Shown: positions 36,780-49,691 of the stretch, piece after piece | Numbering within the stretch: the stretch's first letter is position 1 | How the letters are laid out: each line of letters starts with the position of its first letter | NCBI GenBank assembly: GCA_019722365.1 | Contig: JADFUC010001680.1 | Location: 496,001-560,000 of the forward strand | Direction of reading: 5' to 3' | Length of the DNA: 64,000 nucleotides | DNA from: Lithospermum erythrorhizon | Lineage: Eukaryota; Streptophyta; Magnoliopsida; Boraginales; Boraginaceae | Notes under the pieces: generated by a model | Told to the model about the DNA's origin: nothing | Seen by the model: only the letters and a program-made list of their open reading frames with translations | Database searches by the model: none | Position numbers and translations under genes: made by a program

Positions 36780-37780
36780 GCAATTTCTAGGTCGAAAAGT
36801 TCATATCACCCCCTTGGCTGGCTTTGACCGAAAAACTCTCTCAAATTCTCCTAAAAAAAAATTCATCCAAACCCTCACACTCATCCCCAAATTCATTCCA
36901 TTCATTAGCAAAGTCAAAATTATGCCTGCAAAATCCAAAAACACCTCAAAATCTTCCACTTCAAAGCCATCAAAAAGAAATTCCTCCAAACAACCATCCA
37001 AGCAAGTAAGACAATCTCTGTCGACGGTGATCTACGTGAATTTGGGTCATGATGTATTTATTCCGCCATAGACAATATTAATTCAATTGCTCTGTGGAAA
37101 CACAAACGAGAATTCATCCGGGGAACTTGTTCATCGAGTGATCTTCGGGGCACTATGGTTTGGGAAAGATTCTCAAATCAAGGTATGACGGATTTCTTAA
37201 CATTTTCCCATGATGTACATCCGGAATTAGTTGATTGGTTTTATAAACATGCACGTGTCTTGTCTACTCCGAATGATACATTTGTGCGCTTACTTGTTAA
37301 GGGTAAAAATAATGTGCCCCACTTGAGTTTAATAGTAGCGACTTTGACACCGTTTTTAATCTCAAAAGTGAAGGTTTTTCAGTTACTAAGGTTATGTCGT
37401 GGCCTCAAGATATGCCAAAGTTTGAGGACGTATATGATTTATTGAATAATGGTCATTCATTTGCTCCTGATGTCGTGAATGAAACAAAATGTGTTAGGAT
37501 CTAACTCCTAGATGGGATTTATAAGCTTTCTAAAGGTCGTGAAATGAGATTGTTTGTTTTTCAAATCCAACGAGTCATGTTCCTGATTCACAAACTATTT
37601 TGTTATATCGTCAATGGCCTCCTATCAATGTCTCCGGTTGATTATCAATATTATCTTAATTCTAATCGAGTATTTAAAATCATCTTTGTTAATTTCATAC
37701 ATCATGGAAACGACGGGCAATTATTGAACGCTGGTCCTGTAACTCCACCTCCTTATCCTTTAGGAAACAACAATTAGGTA
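36780..37780 (+). pseudogene. env-like ORF of element D
   Basis: An extra coding stretch after RNase H, as in the SIRE lineage. It starts near 36922 with a basic Ser/Lys/Pro-rich segment (MPAKSKNTSKSSTSKPSKR). It continues in 37155-37445 (LTFSHDVHPELVDWFYKHAR, then TFVRLLVKGKN) and, after a frame change, to 37777. Such ORFs have been called env-like by position; a role in entry has not been shown. It matches the plant transposon-protein domain by layout only. Stops interrupt it. I saw no clear signal peptide or membrane anchor. Confidence 0.6.
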
Positions 37781-38630
37781 TCAAACTGCCACAATTTGAT
37801 GCCAAGGTTCATCTTCTTCAAAGTGACAACGGGTCTTCCGGTATAATTTGCAGGTCAGCTCGTGGGGAGTGACAGCTGGCGGGGATGTAAGTTCTAGACC
37901 AGCCTGATACTTGCTTTTAAGTCCCATGATAAGCAAGAAGATTCCCCGCTTAAGGAATAAACTACACCGCCCGCATCTCGCTCAGAGGAGCAAAGTAGCT
38001 ATTAAAAAGAATAAGTCAAGTATCTAAAAGAGATAATGAAGTTTTTAAGTCGCCTCTAGCGAGTGGGTCATCTAGCGGCTCGTGCATATTTTTCACCAAA
38101 CTCCGACAAGATAGCTGGCCACCTGCATTCACAAAGACACTTCCGACGTACTTCCCACCAGACAGCCAAGGGCCTGAAACTTGGTTCGACCGGGGCGATG
38201 ATGATGATGATGTTGGTGGTACGGCTTCTTTTTATGGCCCCTTACGGTGGAGTTTGATTCTGATGGCACCTCTTTGTTCATTATGCTTTATGTTTTATTA
38301 TGTCTTTGGATATTATGTCATGCAGTATTTTTATGGATGTTTCCTCCCTCTTTGATGTTCTCAAAGAGGGAGAATGACTTATGCTTTATGGATTTCATAT
38401 ATTTATGATGTTATGACATTGGATTGTTTATGATTGTATGATTCATGTTTGATATTGTGTGTGATTTACTCGCTTTTATTAAGATCATGTCAGGGTTTAA
38501 TTAATGATTTAATTGTCATGATCCTCGATGCTCAAGGTTTGTCTTATCAAACATTTAGAATCTTATGCTGAGGAGAAGCTTACGTATATTATCTTTACTC
38601 TCCCCCTAGTATAAGTTAATTTGTTATCAC
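37781..38630 (+). other. 3' untranslated region of element D
   Basis: Non-coding stretch between the env-like ORF and the polypurine tract. T-rich in its second half (38280-38600), as usual for SIRE elements. Confidence 0.5.
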
Positions 38631-38645
38631 CAAAAAGGGGGAGTT
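38631..38645 (+). other. polypurine tract of element D
   Basis: AAAAAGGGGGAGTT immediately precedes the TGTTGACATAAG start of the 3' LTR. It is the plus-strand primer site for reverse transcription. Confidence 0.85.
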
Positions 38646-39887
38646 TGTTGACATAAGAGTCACTAATCCTTATTTTGATAATAACAAATTATAATTAAGC
38701 CCTAACAATTATTTAAGTGACTTCTACAGTGCGCCGTTTAATTGGCACTTTGGCACAAGAATCAAGTCAAGACAACGCCGTAGTTAGTCTAAGTCTTTAT
38801 GCGATCTTAAGGCGTTTGTAAGGAATTCCTCACTTATGAAATTACTTAGTTTGATTAGAGAGATGTTTTTAAAATGGTAAATCTTTTTAAATTGCTTGTT
38901 CGATTTTCTCTTGAATCGTTTGTATAAACTTTGTCTTGATTGATCCGCATTTGAACTTCTACGGAATCGAGTTAAAATGACTTTGTGTCATCTTAGTATC
39001 GATTTCGAATAAGATCAAAGTTAGAGGATCAAACTAGAAATTGTTATTACAAACCGAGAAAATTGGTTTTTGTATCGCCCCTACAGAGCCGATCAGGGCG
39101 TATCTCCATTGGTTTAAGTTTTGTCTCTATAAAAAGCATTTTATCACTTACCAAAACTTAACTTTGCAAATCAAATTCTTCAATCAATTCTCATTTGTTC
39201 CAGAAAGAAAAAATCAATCTCTTAATCATACTTCAGCATAATTAGTTTGCAGGATTTCATTAGAGCTTATATTTGTTCAACTCTTTATTCATCCATTTAG
39301 GGATTCATCATACAAAGAGTTCTTTCTTTGAAAAAGGGTTGACTAGTTGTAAACTAATTCCTTCTAGGTGTACTAGAAGATTGTTCTAGGTCATACATTC
39401 TCAACGCCGGTAGTTATCCGGTGCTGCTTGACGAGTCGGTGGTCGCTAGAGGAGCAATTTAGCGCCTAAAGGGATCGCTAGAGGCGATATGCAGCTTGCT
39501 TTGCTTGTACTAACAGTAGTGAACTCCGAAAATAATACACGAGGTTACTTTTCCAAATCCTGTCAGAAAGTTTCAGCGGTCGGTGCCTTTAGGTTCGCCA
39601 TTTAAGCTCATTATATTGTCAGGTATCTTCTCTAACCCCACATCTATTTACTTATTATCAATTTATATAATTGTTATTGCTAGAAATTGATTATAGGTTG
39701 ATTGTGTATGTAATAGCATCAAGTGTGAATTGTTATAAGGTTTGTCAATTTGAATAATATTAGCGTTATTAATTAGGTTAATCTTCGCTATAACCATTCA
39801 CTAGTTTAAAAATCTAAAAAAGGTTTCAACTTAATACCTTAACCCATCTCACCCCCCGACTTCTCTTAGGATCGCATATAGTTCAAC
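38646..39887 (+). repeat. 3' LTR of element D
   Basis: Begins TGTTGACATAAGAGTCAC and ends GGATCGCATATAGTTCAAC, matching the 5' LTR. About 110 bp present at 28965-29105 in the 5' copy is missing near 39060. A TATA-like CTATAAAAAGC is at about 39125. Confidence 0.9.
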
Positions 39888-40144
39888 GTACCAGGCTAAA
39901 CCCATATGATAGGACTAAGGTAGATCGGAGGCTTCGATTTAATCAAGATTGCTTCTCCCCAAAAACGAAGAAACTTTACTTTTCTAAGAAATATTTTTTT
40001 TTCTAATTTGTCAATAATGTTTAAGAAAATTATTTTCTTAGTGGAAATATCCAAAAAGGATTTAGATAGTTCCAAATGAGGAGGATTCTTTGATATTAAG
40101 TGGACGAGACGGCGTGATTTTTAGTGTTTAGAAATGTGGAGCTA

Positions 40145-40990
40145 AAGAAAAATGTGGTGATTTATTAAAATTAATAATTTGTCGCGAGTCTTTACAAAGA
40201 TTCTATGATCGAGTAGAATTGTTGATTTACGATTAAAATAACAATTATGAAAAATCCGTGAATCGTGATATATTAAATACGAGGAGACTCGAACAATCAA
40301 CGAGATTATTCTAAGAATAGTCCATATCAACGTATTTAACGAACCCTTCCGTGAGCTTTACTGTAGCTTTTAAAATATTAAACTGTAGACGAGGTCAAAG
40401 GCGTAAAAAACCAAATGGTTTCTTTCACCTACTAGTCGACTGTGGGGGAAGAGAAAACAATTCTCAACTTCAAAGTTTGTTAATTGGTGAAAGTTTTTCA
40501 TCTCCAAAGTGGTATTTATATGTGGCTCAAACCCCTACTTTAAAGTTTTCAAAGTTAGAGCATTAAACTCTTCCACTTCCTTAAAAAGAACATTCTAGAA
40601 TTTTCTAAAAAGAAGATCTAAAACCCAATTCTCATCTCGGCTCAAGGTGTCTCATGAGGGCATTTCCAACCATTAAATTTTACGCCCAATATTCTTATAT
40701 AGCTTATATTTTTAAACCCTAAGTTACAATTATATTATACCGATGAAGTTGTTGCCAGACCTCTGTGCTCGATCAAAATTAGCAATATATTAATTTATAT
40801 TTAACCGAACATCATATTAATATATAGATTGCGAAATGACTCTAGTAATCCATCATAACCCCTAATATATTAATTGTCCAACAATTAACATATATCCGAA
40901 CTTATTATTATTTTAAATGTAATAGGTTGTAAAATCTAATTGTTCAAAGGGCATATATTTATTTACATTCAACGCCTCATATTTCCAACA
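40145..40990 (-). repeat. 3' LTR of relic F
   Basis: On the - strand it starts TGTTGGAAATATGAGG at 40990. It has a TATATAAA-type box near 40515 and further words matching the LTRs of relic A. The outer end is approximate. Confidence 0.55.
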
Positions 40991-41860
40991 ACACTACACT
41001 TGCCTTGACGATTATTTGTAAAGCGATTACTTATTAATCGACACATCAAAACAAGCCTCGTATGCATTTCCTCAATAAGTTTAGTAAGATTTGTGTCACC
41101 ATACTCTTGTACCTGTACTTTTCTTGGTGGTATGGAGTGATGTGATCTTTAGTATAAGACCGGTGTCACAACAAATCATCAATGGGCTTCTCCAAGAGGC
41201 CCCGAAATCAAAAACGTTATATCCTATTGTATCTAATTCCATCTTGTGTACAAGATTTCACAACTACAATTTGTAGTATACAAAAAAACTCAAGTCTTTT
41301 ATAACTTCCTATTACGTGAAGACGCTTAAACGTGCGTCAAAGTACATCTCAGAAGCGAAACCAGTCACGCAGTATAAGAATCACATTTAACATAAGTTCT
41401 ATGAAAACTTTAAGACACGTATATACAATCTTCTAAGTTCTCATGGCAATAATGTCCAAGATCACGGTTGAAACCATTTCAATCGTATACCCATGCGATT
41501 GATTAGAGTTCGTTTCTCCTTCTCGATTCAAAGAAACGGAAACAATAATCAACACGTATTAATCAATGATGTTCTATTCCAATAGTGAACACCGATTGGG
41601 GACTACACATCGGCCGCTTTTCTTAGGCTTAATAGACAAAGCTTGTTTGAGTCCTTAACTCCAAAGAACTCTCTAGAAAACTAATATCAGAATCGAATAA
41701 ATATCAAGTATTTCATAGTAATAACGCATGCACACACATTTTATATATATATGTATGTATATATAATGATCATAGTTTGAAAACAAATTATATATATTAT
41801 TGAATTTGGTTTAAAATTCAAGCATTGTCTTTACAATCATTTATGACATATAAAGCAAGA
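40991..41860 (-). other. non-coding 3' region of relic F
   Basis: Lies between the end of RNase H and the LTR start. No coding frame was recognised. An AT dinucleotide-rich patch is at 41735-41800. Confidence 0.4.
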
Positions 41861-42400
41861 ATCCAGCCCCACTAAGTCTAAGACCATTCAAGTAATGCCC
41901 TTAAGACCAATACTATACATGCGCTTGTCATGCTCGGGCTGAGGTAGTGGTTTAGTTAAGGGATCCGCTTACATTATCATTGGTCTGAACCTACATATTC
42001 TAACATCTCCTCTATCGGTTATCTCCTAATAAGACGATACTTCCCGAGTACATGCTTGATCTTTGACGTGGATCTTAGCTTCCTTAGCTTCGAGCTATCA
42101 AGCCCAAAGGTTACTACAATATAACTCCACCGACCTTCAATGCTAGGTACTACTCCAAGTTCACTCACGTAACTTTAATCCAAAGAAGCTTTCTTCATGC
42201 TCTTCCCAACCGCAATGCATCTTTCAACTTTGTTGTCGAAGTCACTACAGCTGTTCTCAGATACACGCTCTAAAACAATTTAATTACCGCTCAAGTAATA
42301 CATAATCTGTATTGAGAATCCATCTCATCGCCTCTATCGCTTGAAATCGAGCATCGGTGTAACCTCTACTAATAACATATTATCCCACCGTAGTGGCAAA
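41861..42400 (-). pseudogene. RNase H of relic F
   Basis: The - strand reads SKIKHVLGKYRLIRR, then a degenerate spacer and PLTKPLPQPEHDKRMYSIGL, the C-terminal end of plant copia RNase H (canonical pattern KHI..KYHLIRE...DPLTKALP). Stops interrupt it. The N-terminal half is poorly legible. Confidence 0.7.
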
Positions 42401-43860
42401 GAAAAATATATTTAGTCCTTCGTAGTTTTTTTTTTAAGTATGGCCTTCTACGTAATTTCAGCAATTTTCACTCGGAAATGATTAGTAAATCTTACTTGTT
42501 ACACCTTCAGCATACGATACGCCCCGACGGTACATAACACGGCATACATGATGAACTTCTATGGTCAATGACAAGTGAACATCACTCATCCTTTCTCTTC
42601 ACTGCTTAGGGACACCTAACTACATGTAGTAATTCCATGTCTCGCTTTGAGGCTCTCTTTGGAATTATCCATCTTAAATCTTTTCAACACTTTATCAATA
42701 TAAGTATTTTGGCTTAATCCAATGAGCCTTTTAGATCGATTTCTATGGATCTTAATTCCAAGAATATATCGAGCTTCTCGTAGGCCTTTCATGCGAGAAA
42801 CATCTTCGCATAGCTACGACTTGACATTCAAGTACGGGCATTGCTGTTTCCTTTATAATCTATGTCATTCATACAGATTATAAATGCAATGTTGCCCACT
42901 AACCTTCTTATACACAAGAATCTCTTCTCTTCCTAATGAACCCAAACTCTTTCGATCATTTCACTAAAAACTTAAGATTCCAACTTGGATACTTGCTTAA
43001 GTCCATAAATGGATCTTTGTAGCTTGCATACCTTCTTAGGTTCCTTAGAACATGTAAAACCTGGAGGTTTGTGTCATGTACACGTCCTCTTCTAGATTCC
43101 CGTTAAGGAATGTAGTTTTTACATCCATCTACCAGATCTCATAATCTTAATAGATAGTGATGGCTAAGATAATCCGAACGGATTTAAACTTTACAACTGC
43201 GGAAAGGGTTTCATCATAATCAATTCCTTGAATTTGTTTAAAACCTTTGGCTACTAGTCTAGCCTTATAAACATGGACATTCGCATCTTTATCCAGTTTG
43301 CGTTTAAAAACCCATTTGCACTCGATAGGTCTAGCACCTTCGGGTAGATCCATCAATGTCCAAACATTATTTTGGTACATTGAATCTATTTCGGATTTCA
43401 TGGCTATAAGCCATTCATCAGCTTCTAGTTCTTTCATGGCTTCTTCATATGAAGAAGGCTCGTCATTTTCAATTAAGAAAGCTTCCCCATACCATCTATC
43501 GGGTCCCTGATGAGTTCTATCCAACCTCCCAAGTGGTACATGAAGTCTCAGTCTGCCTCGATCACGCTCCGTGATCACTTTAAGAGGCTCACTCCGAGGT
43601 GAATCACATTTTCAACGTTGACTTTCTCACTATCTTGAACAACTTCAACATTCTCACTTCTTCTGTATCTCTTGGCTAGATATTCCTTCTCAAGGAAAAC
43701 GCCATCTCTTGCAATGAAAATCTTGTTCTCATGTTCGAGGTAGAAATAATATCCTATGGTTTCTTTTGAATAACCAATGAAATAAAAAAATTCAGATTTG
43801 GGTCCAAGTTTGTCCTTATTTAATTTTTTGACATAGGCTTCACTACTCCAAATCCTCATG
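42401..43860 (-). pseudogene. reverse transcriptase of relic F
   Basis: Two good - strand frames. 43859-43575 reads RIWSSEAYVKKLNKDKLGPK, then FYFIGYSKETIGYYFY: the integrase end and linker. 43578-43147 reads EADEWLIAMKSEIDSMYQNN, then CKWVFKRKLDKD and YKARLVAKGFKQIQGIDYDE, the conserved RT N-terminal part. Further palm motifs are lost in frameshifts towards 42401. Confidence 0.85.
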
Positions 43861-44460
43861 TGACCTATGTTGGGATGGTTCCCAAATCACATCTCATGTG
43901 GGGTCTTAGTGGTTGATTTAGTTGGACATTTGTTTAGTGTGTGCATGGCACTTTATAATGCATATCCCCAAAAATCGATCAATGCCTGTATGTGCTCATC
44001 AAGTGGATCGAACTATATCCAATAGTGTTTGATTTCTCCTTTCGATATACCATTACGTTGGGAGGTTCTAGAGGGAGCGAAATGTTATACAATACCACAC
44101 TCCTTAAGATGCTCAAATACATAGATGGGCATTCCCCGCCTCGTCAAACCGAGAACCTTAATCTCTTATTGAGTCGTTCTCAACTTCTTTATGAAACTCT
44201 TTGAACTTTCAAAAAAGCTTCATTCTTATGCTTCAAAGATATGTACGTAACCATATCTACTGTAAGTATGAGTAACCTCCTTGAGCAGGAGTATTCATTG
44301 GTCCACACACATCAGTATGTATGATACCCAATAAATTTGTTACCCTCTCACTCGTTCGAGTGAAAGTTGATTTGATCATCTTGCCTAGCAAGCATGATTC
44401 GCATTGATCATATGATTCAAAAATTCCATCAAGATGCAATTTTTAACGGGCTTCTATCAC
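43861..44460 (-). pseudogene. integrase of relic F
   Basis: On the - strand, 44439-44257 reads QCESCLLGKMIKSTFTRTSE, then LLGIIHTDVCGPMNTPAQGG: the pre-integrase CxxC and the integrase start with the first catalytic Asp. The remaining core to 43861 is frameshifted. Confidence 0.8.
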
Positions 44461-46512
44461 TTATGTGACCAACTCTACAATGCAACAGAGCATGGCGATT
44501 CAAAGTCATTTGGCTTGTTCCTCTTATTGTTTATAAGCCAGAGGGTCTCCAACGCTTTATCTAATACATGAGGTCATTCTCGACGTAGATGTCGTACCAT
44601 AAACTACACTATTTCGAGTAATGAAACAACCACTTTCATTAATTAAAGTAATAGCCATCATTTTCCAGTTGTGAAACTAAAATGATGTTTTTGCTCAAAG
44701 AAGGTACGTTGTAGACATTGTTTAGTTTAATTACCATTCATGTTGGCAAACTTAAACAAGTTCGGTCCCGCAAAGAATGTGAATTTTGTTCCATTGCCTA
44801 CCCACAGGTCTATCTCGTCTCGTACTACCTTTCTTCTATTCTGTAGATCACACACATGGAGCAGAGTATATTAGAGTTATTATTCATAGGGGCTATTAGA
44901 TTTCGCACGTAAGATAGCTAAAAAATATAGCTTAGTTATTCATGTCATAATAAGTAATTCTAAAAAATCATAATAGACCAATACTTACTTACAATCCCAA
45001 TCAAAACGTTAATTAAGCATGGGCTCAAGATCCTACATGACTAAGAATCTAACTTAATAACAATCATACATTTCAATTCCTAATCACATGCGTAGGTGCA
45101 CCATCACCAATCATGACTCGAGTCACTAAAGTTCATCTTAGACCAAGGACCTTCTTTTTGTCAACGGACCCAAGTCCAAAGACTGAAATCACAATTAAGT
45201 AACCAAGTTCATCGACATAGTCATTGGATGCTTATAAATGCAAGTTTCACGCACTTTGGGAAGCTGCATAAACACCCCATCGTGAAAGAGCCTCTAAGAG
45301 ATATACATCTACTAATCCGGTATATCCTGACATAAATCTTGTAGACTCAAATCCAACTTTAGAATCGGGTACCACAATACTACTTAATTTATAAATTGTG
45401 ATTATTATTTTTTAACCACTAATCAAGTTAAGCATATATACACACAAGCAGTTATATATAACATAAATTACAAGCATAAAATATAACACTAACAACGACT
45501 CGTGATATGACCTATAAAATCTAGACTAGTTCTAAACTACTCCTAGTCTTCTAATGATCTTTATCATCTTCCTAGATCCTAGGGTAGGTCTCAAATTTTT
45601 AATTAATTATATTTACATTAAATAATAATAAATTAAAATCTCTACTCATTTGGCCTTTGCAAAAGATTAATCGGGTCATATTTTCCAAAAAATACATCTA
45701 AGTCATATCACTTATCTCTCTTTCTAACTATTATCAAATATACGATTATGCATTTCTTATTATCCAATAATAGTAATTTAAAAGCATGTGTTATTATAAT
45801 AGACAAGAAAAATTTAAAGCACACAAATAATCTAAATAAATATATGTCATTGTATTCATCAAATGAAATATAAAATTTAATTGGTATAAGTGTAAAATAT
45901 TCACTCTAGACTATTTTAAGTGTTTTAACAATTAATATGAAATAATAAGTATTTCTAAAAAATACTATTTATCTAATTTACACATTTAATAAAATTTAAT
46001 TTCAGATTATTATTAAGAAATCAATTATCAAATAATAAGTATTTCTAATTTAATTAAATCAATTCAAACATAAAATCTAATTCAATTAAAATTAATTAAT
46101 TAATAGTCTTTATTTTAATTGAATACTAAATATCACTTAAATAACCTCTAATCAAATTAGAACTATTAAAAGTAGTTAAAATTTATACCACTTTTTAACT
46201 TGAAATTAATTTAAAATAATTTTAATTGATATCGAAATATTAATTTGACCAAAATTGTTTAAAGATTTTTAAACCAAAACAAAGTCAAACAAGCCAAAAG
46301 GGTGAGATTTTTAAATTGGGTTTAAAAGATTTTATGAATGACAAAGGTTCAACTCCTGCAGAGATGCTACCGATCTGAAGCTTGCAATGATAGAGAGAAC
46401 TCAAATATACCGACATTAAGCGATATTCCGACTTACCTTCTTTTATGATATAAAAATTTATACTGACTTTGTTCTCACAATTAGGGGAATGTAACTCTAC
46501 AATAGAGACCAT
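44461..46512. other. decayed 5' part of relic F and AT-rich intergenic DNA
   Basis: 44461-45360 has faint protease and pre-integrase wording on the - strand but no readable domain. 45400-46260 is very AT-rich and resembles, inverted, the leader of relic A (4830-5100). 46261-46512 is the probable 3'UTR of the DUF4378 gene. Confidence 0.4.
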
Positions 46513-48255
46513 TTATGAAATTATCTCATTGATAATATCATTTAAAGTAGCATTAACTATTGCTTCACCTATCTCACTCCTCTGCTCCTCACAATTATTC
46601 CATTCTTCCATGGAAGCCAATAAATCAAAATGTAGAAGATGTTCAATGTTAGTGTCATCAATGGTGTCTTTGCTCCACAAACATATATTCTCATAAATGT
46701 GGTTCCATAACTCTTCAGCTTCCAGAATCTTCTGAAAATGTTGGCTTATTACATTTCTTTGCTTTTTTCTTTGATCCTCTACTGTTTCTCTTACGCAATC
46801 CAATAGAAGTGGCTTTGAATGCAACACTGCCTTCTTGTTGTTGGTGTGGTGTGCAAGAAAATTAGAGGAAATCACTTCTTGCATCCCCTTTGAACTGGAT
46901 TCAAAAGGGTTCTCTAGTTTTGATGAAGGAATAGCTAGTGAAGATTCTTGTATTCTCTTGACATAATTTCTTGCTGCTTAAATTATTAGTCCAAATAAAA
47001 TGAACATATTAAGAAAGAAACAATTCAAATTAAACAAAGGTACTGCTAGTATCATTTTCTTAACTCTTATGGTCTTGTATTCTCTTATGGTACTCTCTTG
47101 TAGTCAACATCATAATAATTCTTTAAAGTCTACTAATGTAGCATATAACCCACCAATTTGTAGTATTAGTAATACATAATGGACAAAAACAGCCATATAC
47201 TATATTTTATACTTATTTATTTTCATGTATATATGTGTGTGTCAGTGTGTATGGAAACATTCGAAACAACAATTATTTGAGTTCGAACTCTCAAATTTTT
47301 AGCAATTAAGTGATACTCCCTAAGTAACATGCATGACTTCTTAAGATTTAGAGAATTATTTTCTTCATTTTTATTGGAATAATCTAATTATTAAGATAAT
47401 ATAGGCAATTTAAACTATACTACTAACAAAGTAACACATTCAAGCATGAGATAATACAATTCATGCAAAATCTGAAAGTAAAGGAACTTACTCTTTAATA
47501 CAGGTTTGGTAACATCACAATGTGTTTCTTGAAGCTCCAGGAGTAGGACTGAGACAGGACTAAGCTGATTACTATCTTCCACATCTCTCCTTGCAAGTTC
47601 TTTGTCTGCAGCAATCTTTGGTTTTTATGATTAGTTAAGCTATAAATTTCATATTTTGAGTAAATTCAAATTAAAAAAACAAAAAGTCAACTTTTTTCCA
47701 AGTTGAAGCTTATCTACTGATAACTAGATAATTACCATCTTTGAGGACAAGGGTTGAATTTTCTATGTATATTGTTCCATTTGTTGTGCCTTTGGCATAA
47801 CTATTTGAACAAGAATTGGACATTGTATGTTTGAATTCTAGGTCACTGTGACTCAAGTCACTTACAAACTGTTTGGTCGATATGTGAGGGCATCTAAGGG
47901 GTGCACAACTCCTTTGTGAACCCAATGAATTGGACATTGTCTCTCCCAAGTGTCTGTCTGAACCATTTTGGTCTCCACTAATTGAGTTCTTGAGTTTATG
48001 TTGATTCTTAAAAGAAACAATCTTTGAAAGAACAGTTTTGACAACCTTTGGGCAATGTTTAATAGATTTTGTTTTCTTGTGTAAGTTGGAGCTACTCAGT
48101 ATCTTACAGATTTTGGTATAATTTTTGGAAGAGCAACATGGAAAATTGTGTTCTGAATTGAAACTATTTCTTATATAGCCTCTTTCTAGCAGGTAAACCT
48201 CTAAAGCAAAAGGTTCTTGTTTTTCCTCAAGAAATGCTAAAAGTTTTCTAGGCAT
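46513..48255 (-). CDS. DUF4378 / TRM-like protein
   Basis: Three exons on the - strand, 48255-47736, 47605-47492 and 46973-46513, give GT-AG introns with matching phase and 364 residues. The start is the ATG at 48255, chosen because the family's N-terminal phrase follows at once (LLAFLEEKQEPFALEVYLLE, residues ~5-24). Exon 2 holds the family motif QLSPVSVL (187-194). Exon 3 ends in a DUF4378-type domain (AEELWNHIYENICLW, then the terminal acidic helix). This layout matches a small plant group within the TON1-recruiting-motif (TRM) superfamily, some of which link TON1 and PP2A to cortical microtubules. That role is inferred from family, not seen. The C-terminus is a little short. The exon 3 acceptor is a tandem AAGCAG. 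Confidence 0.8.
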
Positions 48256-49457
48256 ATTGGAAGGAAATTGACTAATACTTTTGGATGATGAGTGTGTGGT
48301 AAATAGGAAGCAGAAATGCAAGATAGGGGAAGGGATATGGCACCATTAATGTGAGAATGTGCTGAAACATAGATATGATTGATTATTGAAAAACTCAATA
48401 AAATAGCCAGAGACTTTAATGAGTGAGGTCTATGCATTTGATGTCAACTGATGATACGCAAGACAATAAATGAGACCATGCATTTTATTGACCCCTTTTG
48501 TTTCTTTGCAATTTAAGTACCCAGCCTAGAGAATGTCTTTCTCTCTAACCTAACTGGGTAAACTTATGGTCCCAAAAGTTCTTGTCTTCTCTGGATGAAC
48601 CCATATTAGTAATCACAGAGGGCACATTCAATGCCATTTTGCAATGAACTATGTAGAAGATTCACAGGTTTCAACATTTTTTGAATCCAACTAGATTGAG
48701 TTCTGAGATTAGGGGCAGACAAAAAGCAAAATTGTTAGAGCTTTCAACATTCACTTGAAAATAGACTAAATCTAAAATGAACTTCTCTTTCTGACAAGTC
48801 TCTCTTTTAACCACCTATGAAACAATGTAACAAGAAAGGACAATCACAATTGTTGTGTTTGGTATTTAAATTATACGAAATATAGAGTTTCCTCTAATTT
48901 CATGCAATTCCATCAACACACAAAAACAAACATACTCTTATTTCTTATTATTACTTCGTCATCGCTTATCTTAAATGTAATTGAAATGAATATTTTCTTT
49001 TAAGCGTAGTTCATTAAATGTAAATACTTCAATTTAAATTGAGAGTTTTTATTGTTTTGTCTATTACCATCACCAACAATTAAAAAAAGCTTTTACTAAT
49101 GAGAAATTGATAAGCAAATGCCACAAGTTATGAGGCCAATGGCCCAATGGTACAAACCTTTAGCAGAAGTGTGCAGAACCAATAATAAAATCATATGTGT
49201 CTATTCAATGTGAATTGATAAACATTACAAATTTGATGAACCCTTTTTTTTTCTCGTAGTAGAAATAATATTTATATACTAGCTACTAGTTTATTTGCCA
49301 GATTTATTCGTCAAAGAGGTATACCTATAATTAAAGCACAACCATATTTGTATTTTCCAATTGATGTGATTAAGTGTATGTCATTATTATCTGCTACACC
49401 CTGGCCACTTTATGTTTAATCACCTCTACGGAGTTGGCAAACTCCTGTGAATGCTTC
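48256..49457. other. upstream region of the DUF4378 gene and intergenic DNA
   Basis: The promoter and 5'UTR of the - strand gene presumably lie in 48256-48800. I saw no further gene. The rest is AT-rich. Confidence 0.5.
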
Positions 49458-49691
49458 AGTTAGACATGGCTATCGAATCAAGCCTTGGTGGGCCTCGGCC
49501 CCACCTCGCCTGCCCAGATTCGCCCCGCCTACTCAGCCGCTGAACGGCCCCTACCACTACTGCTGGACTTAACCTGTGGCCGAGATCAGTCCTGCCTCAA
49601 GCCCTGCCTTTGTTCCCTCACCACAGGCAGATTCTACGCCTCTGCCTCGGCGCCCCCCAGTTCTGTTATTAACGTGGTACCGCTATATTAA

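Larger units (their letters stand above)
28555..39887 (+). mobile_element. SIRE-type copia retrotransposon D, nearly complete
   Basis: In order on the + strand: 5' LTR, primer binding site, gag, protease, integrase, reverse transcriptase, RNase H, an extra env-like ORF, polypurine tract and 3' LTR. Total ~11.3 kb, of which 1.2 kb is a solo LTR inserted into the integrase. The extra ORF after RNase H, the ~1.3-kb LTRs and the PPT AAAAAGGGGGAGTT before TGTTGACATAAG are characteristic of the SIRE/Maximus lineage. Many stops and frameshifts show it is inactive. The LTRs remain close over long stretches but differ by indels, including ~110 bp missing from the 3' copy, so it is not a recent insertion. 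Confidence 0.9.
40145..44950 (-). mobile_element. copia LTR-retrotransposon relic F
   Basis: Read right to left: protease-region traces, pre-integrase, integrase, reverse transcriptase, RNase H and a 3' LTR. Frames are interrupted throughout. The LTR shares its TATA context and ordered words with relic A (CATATAAATACCACTTT against CTATATAAATGCCACTTT; CTCGTCTACAGTTTAATATTTTAAA against A's 3' copy), so both belong to one lineage, as does the integrase phrase ESCLLGKM. The 5' LTR and primer site were not found. Confidence 0.8.
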
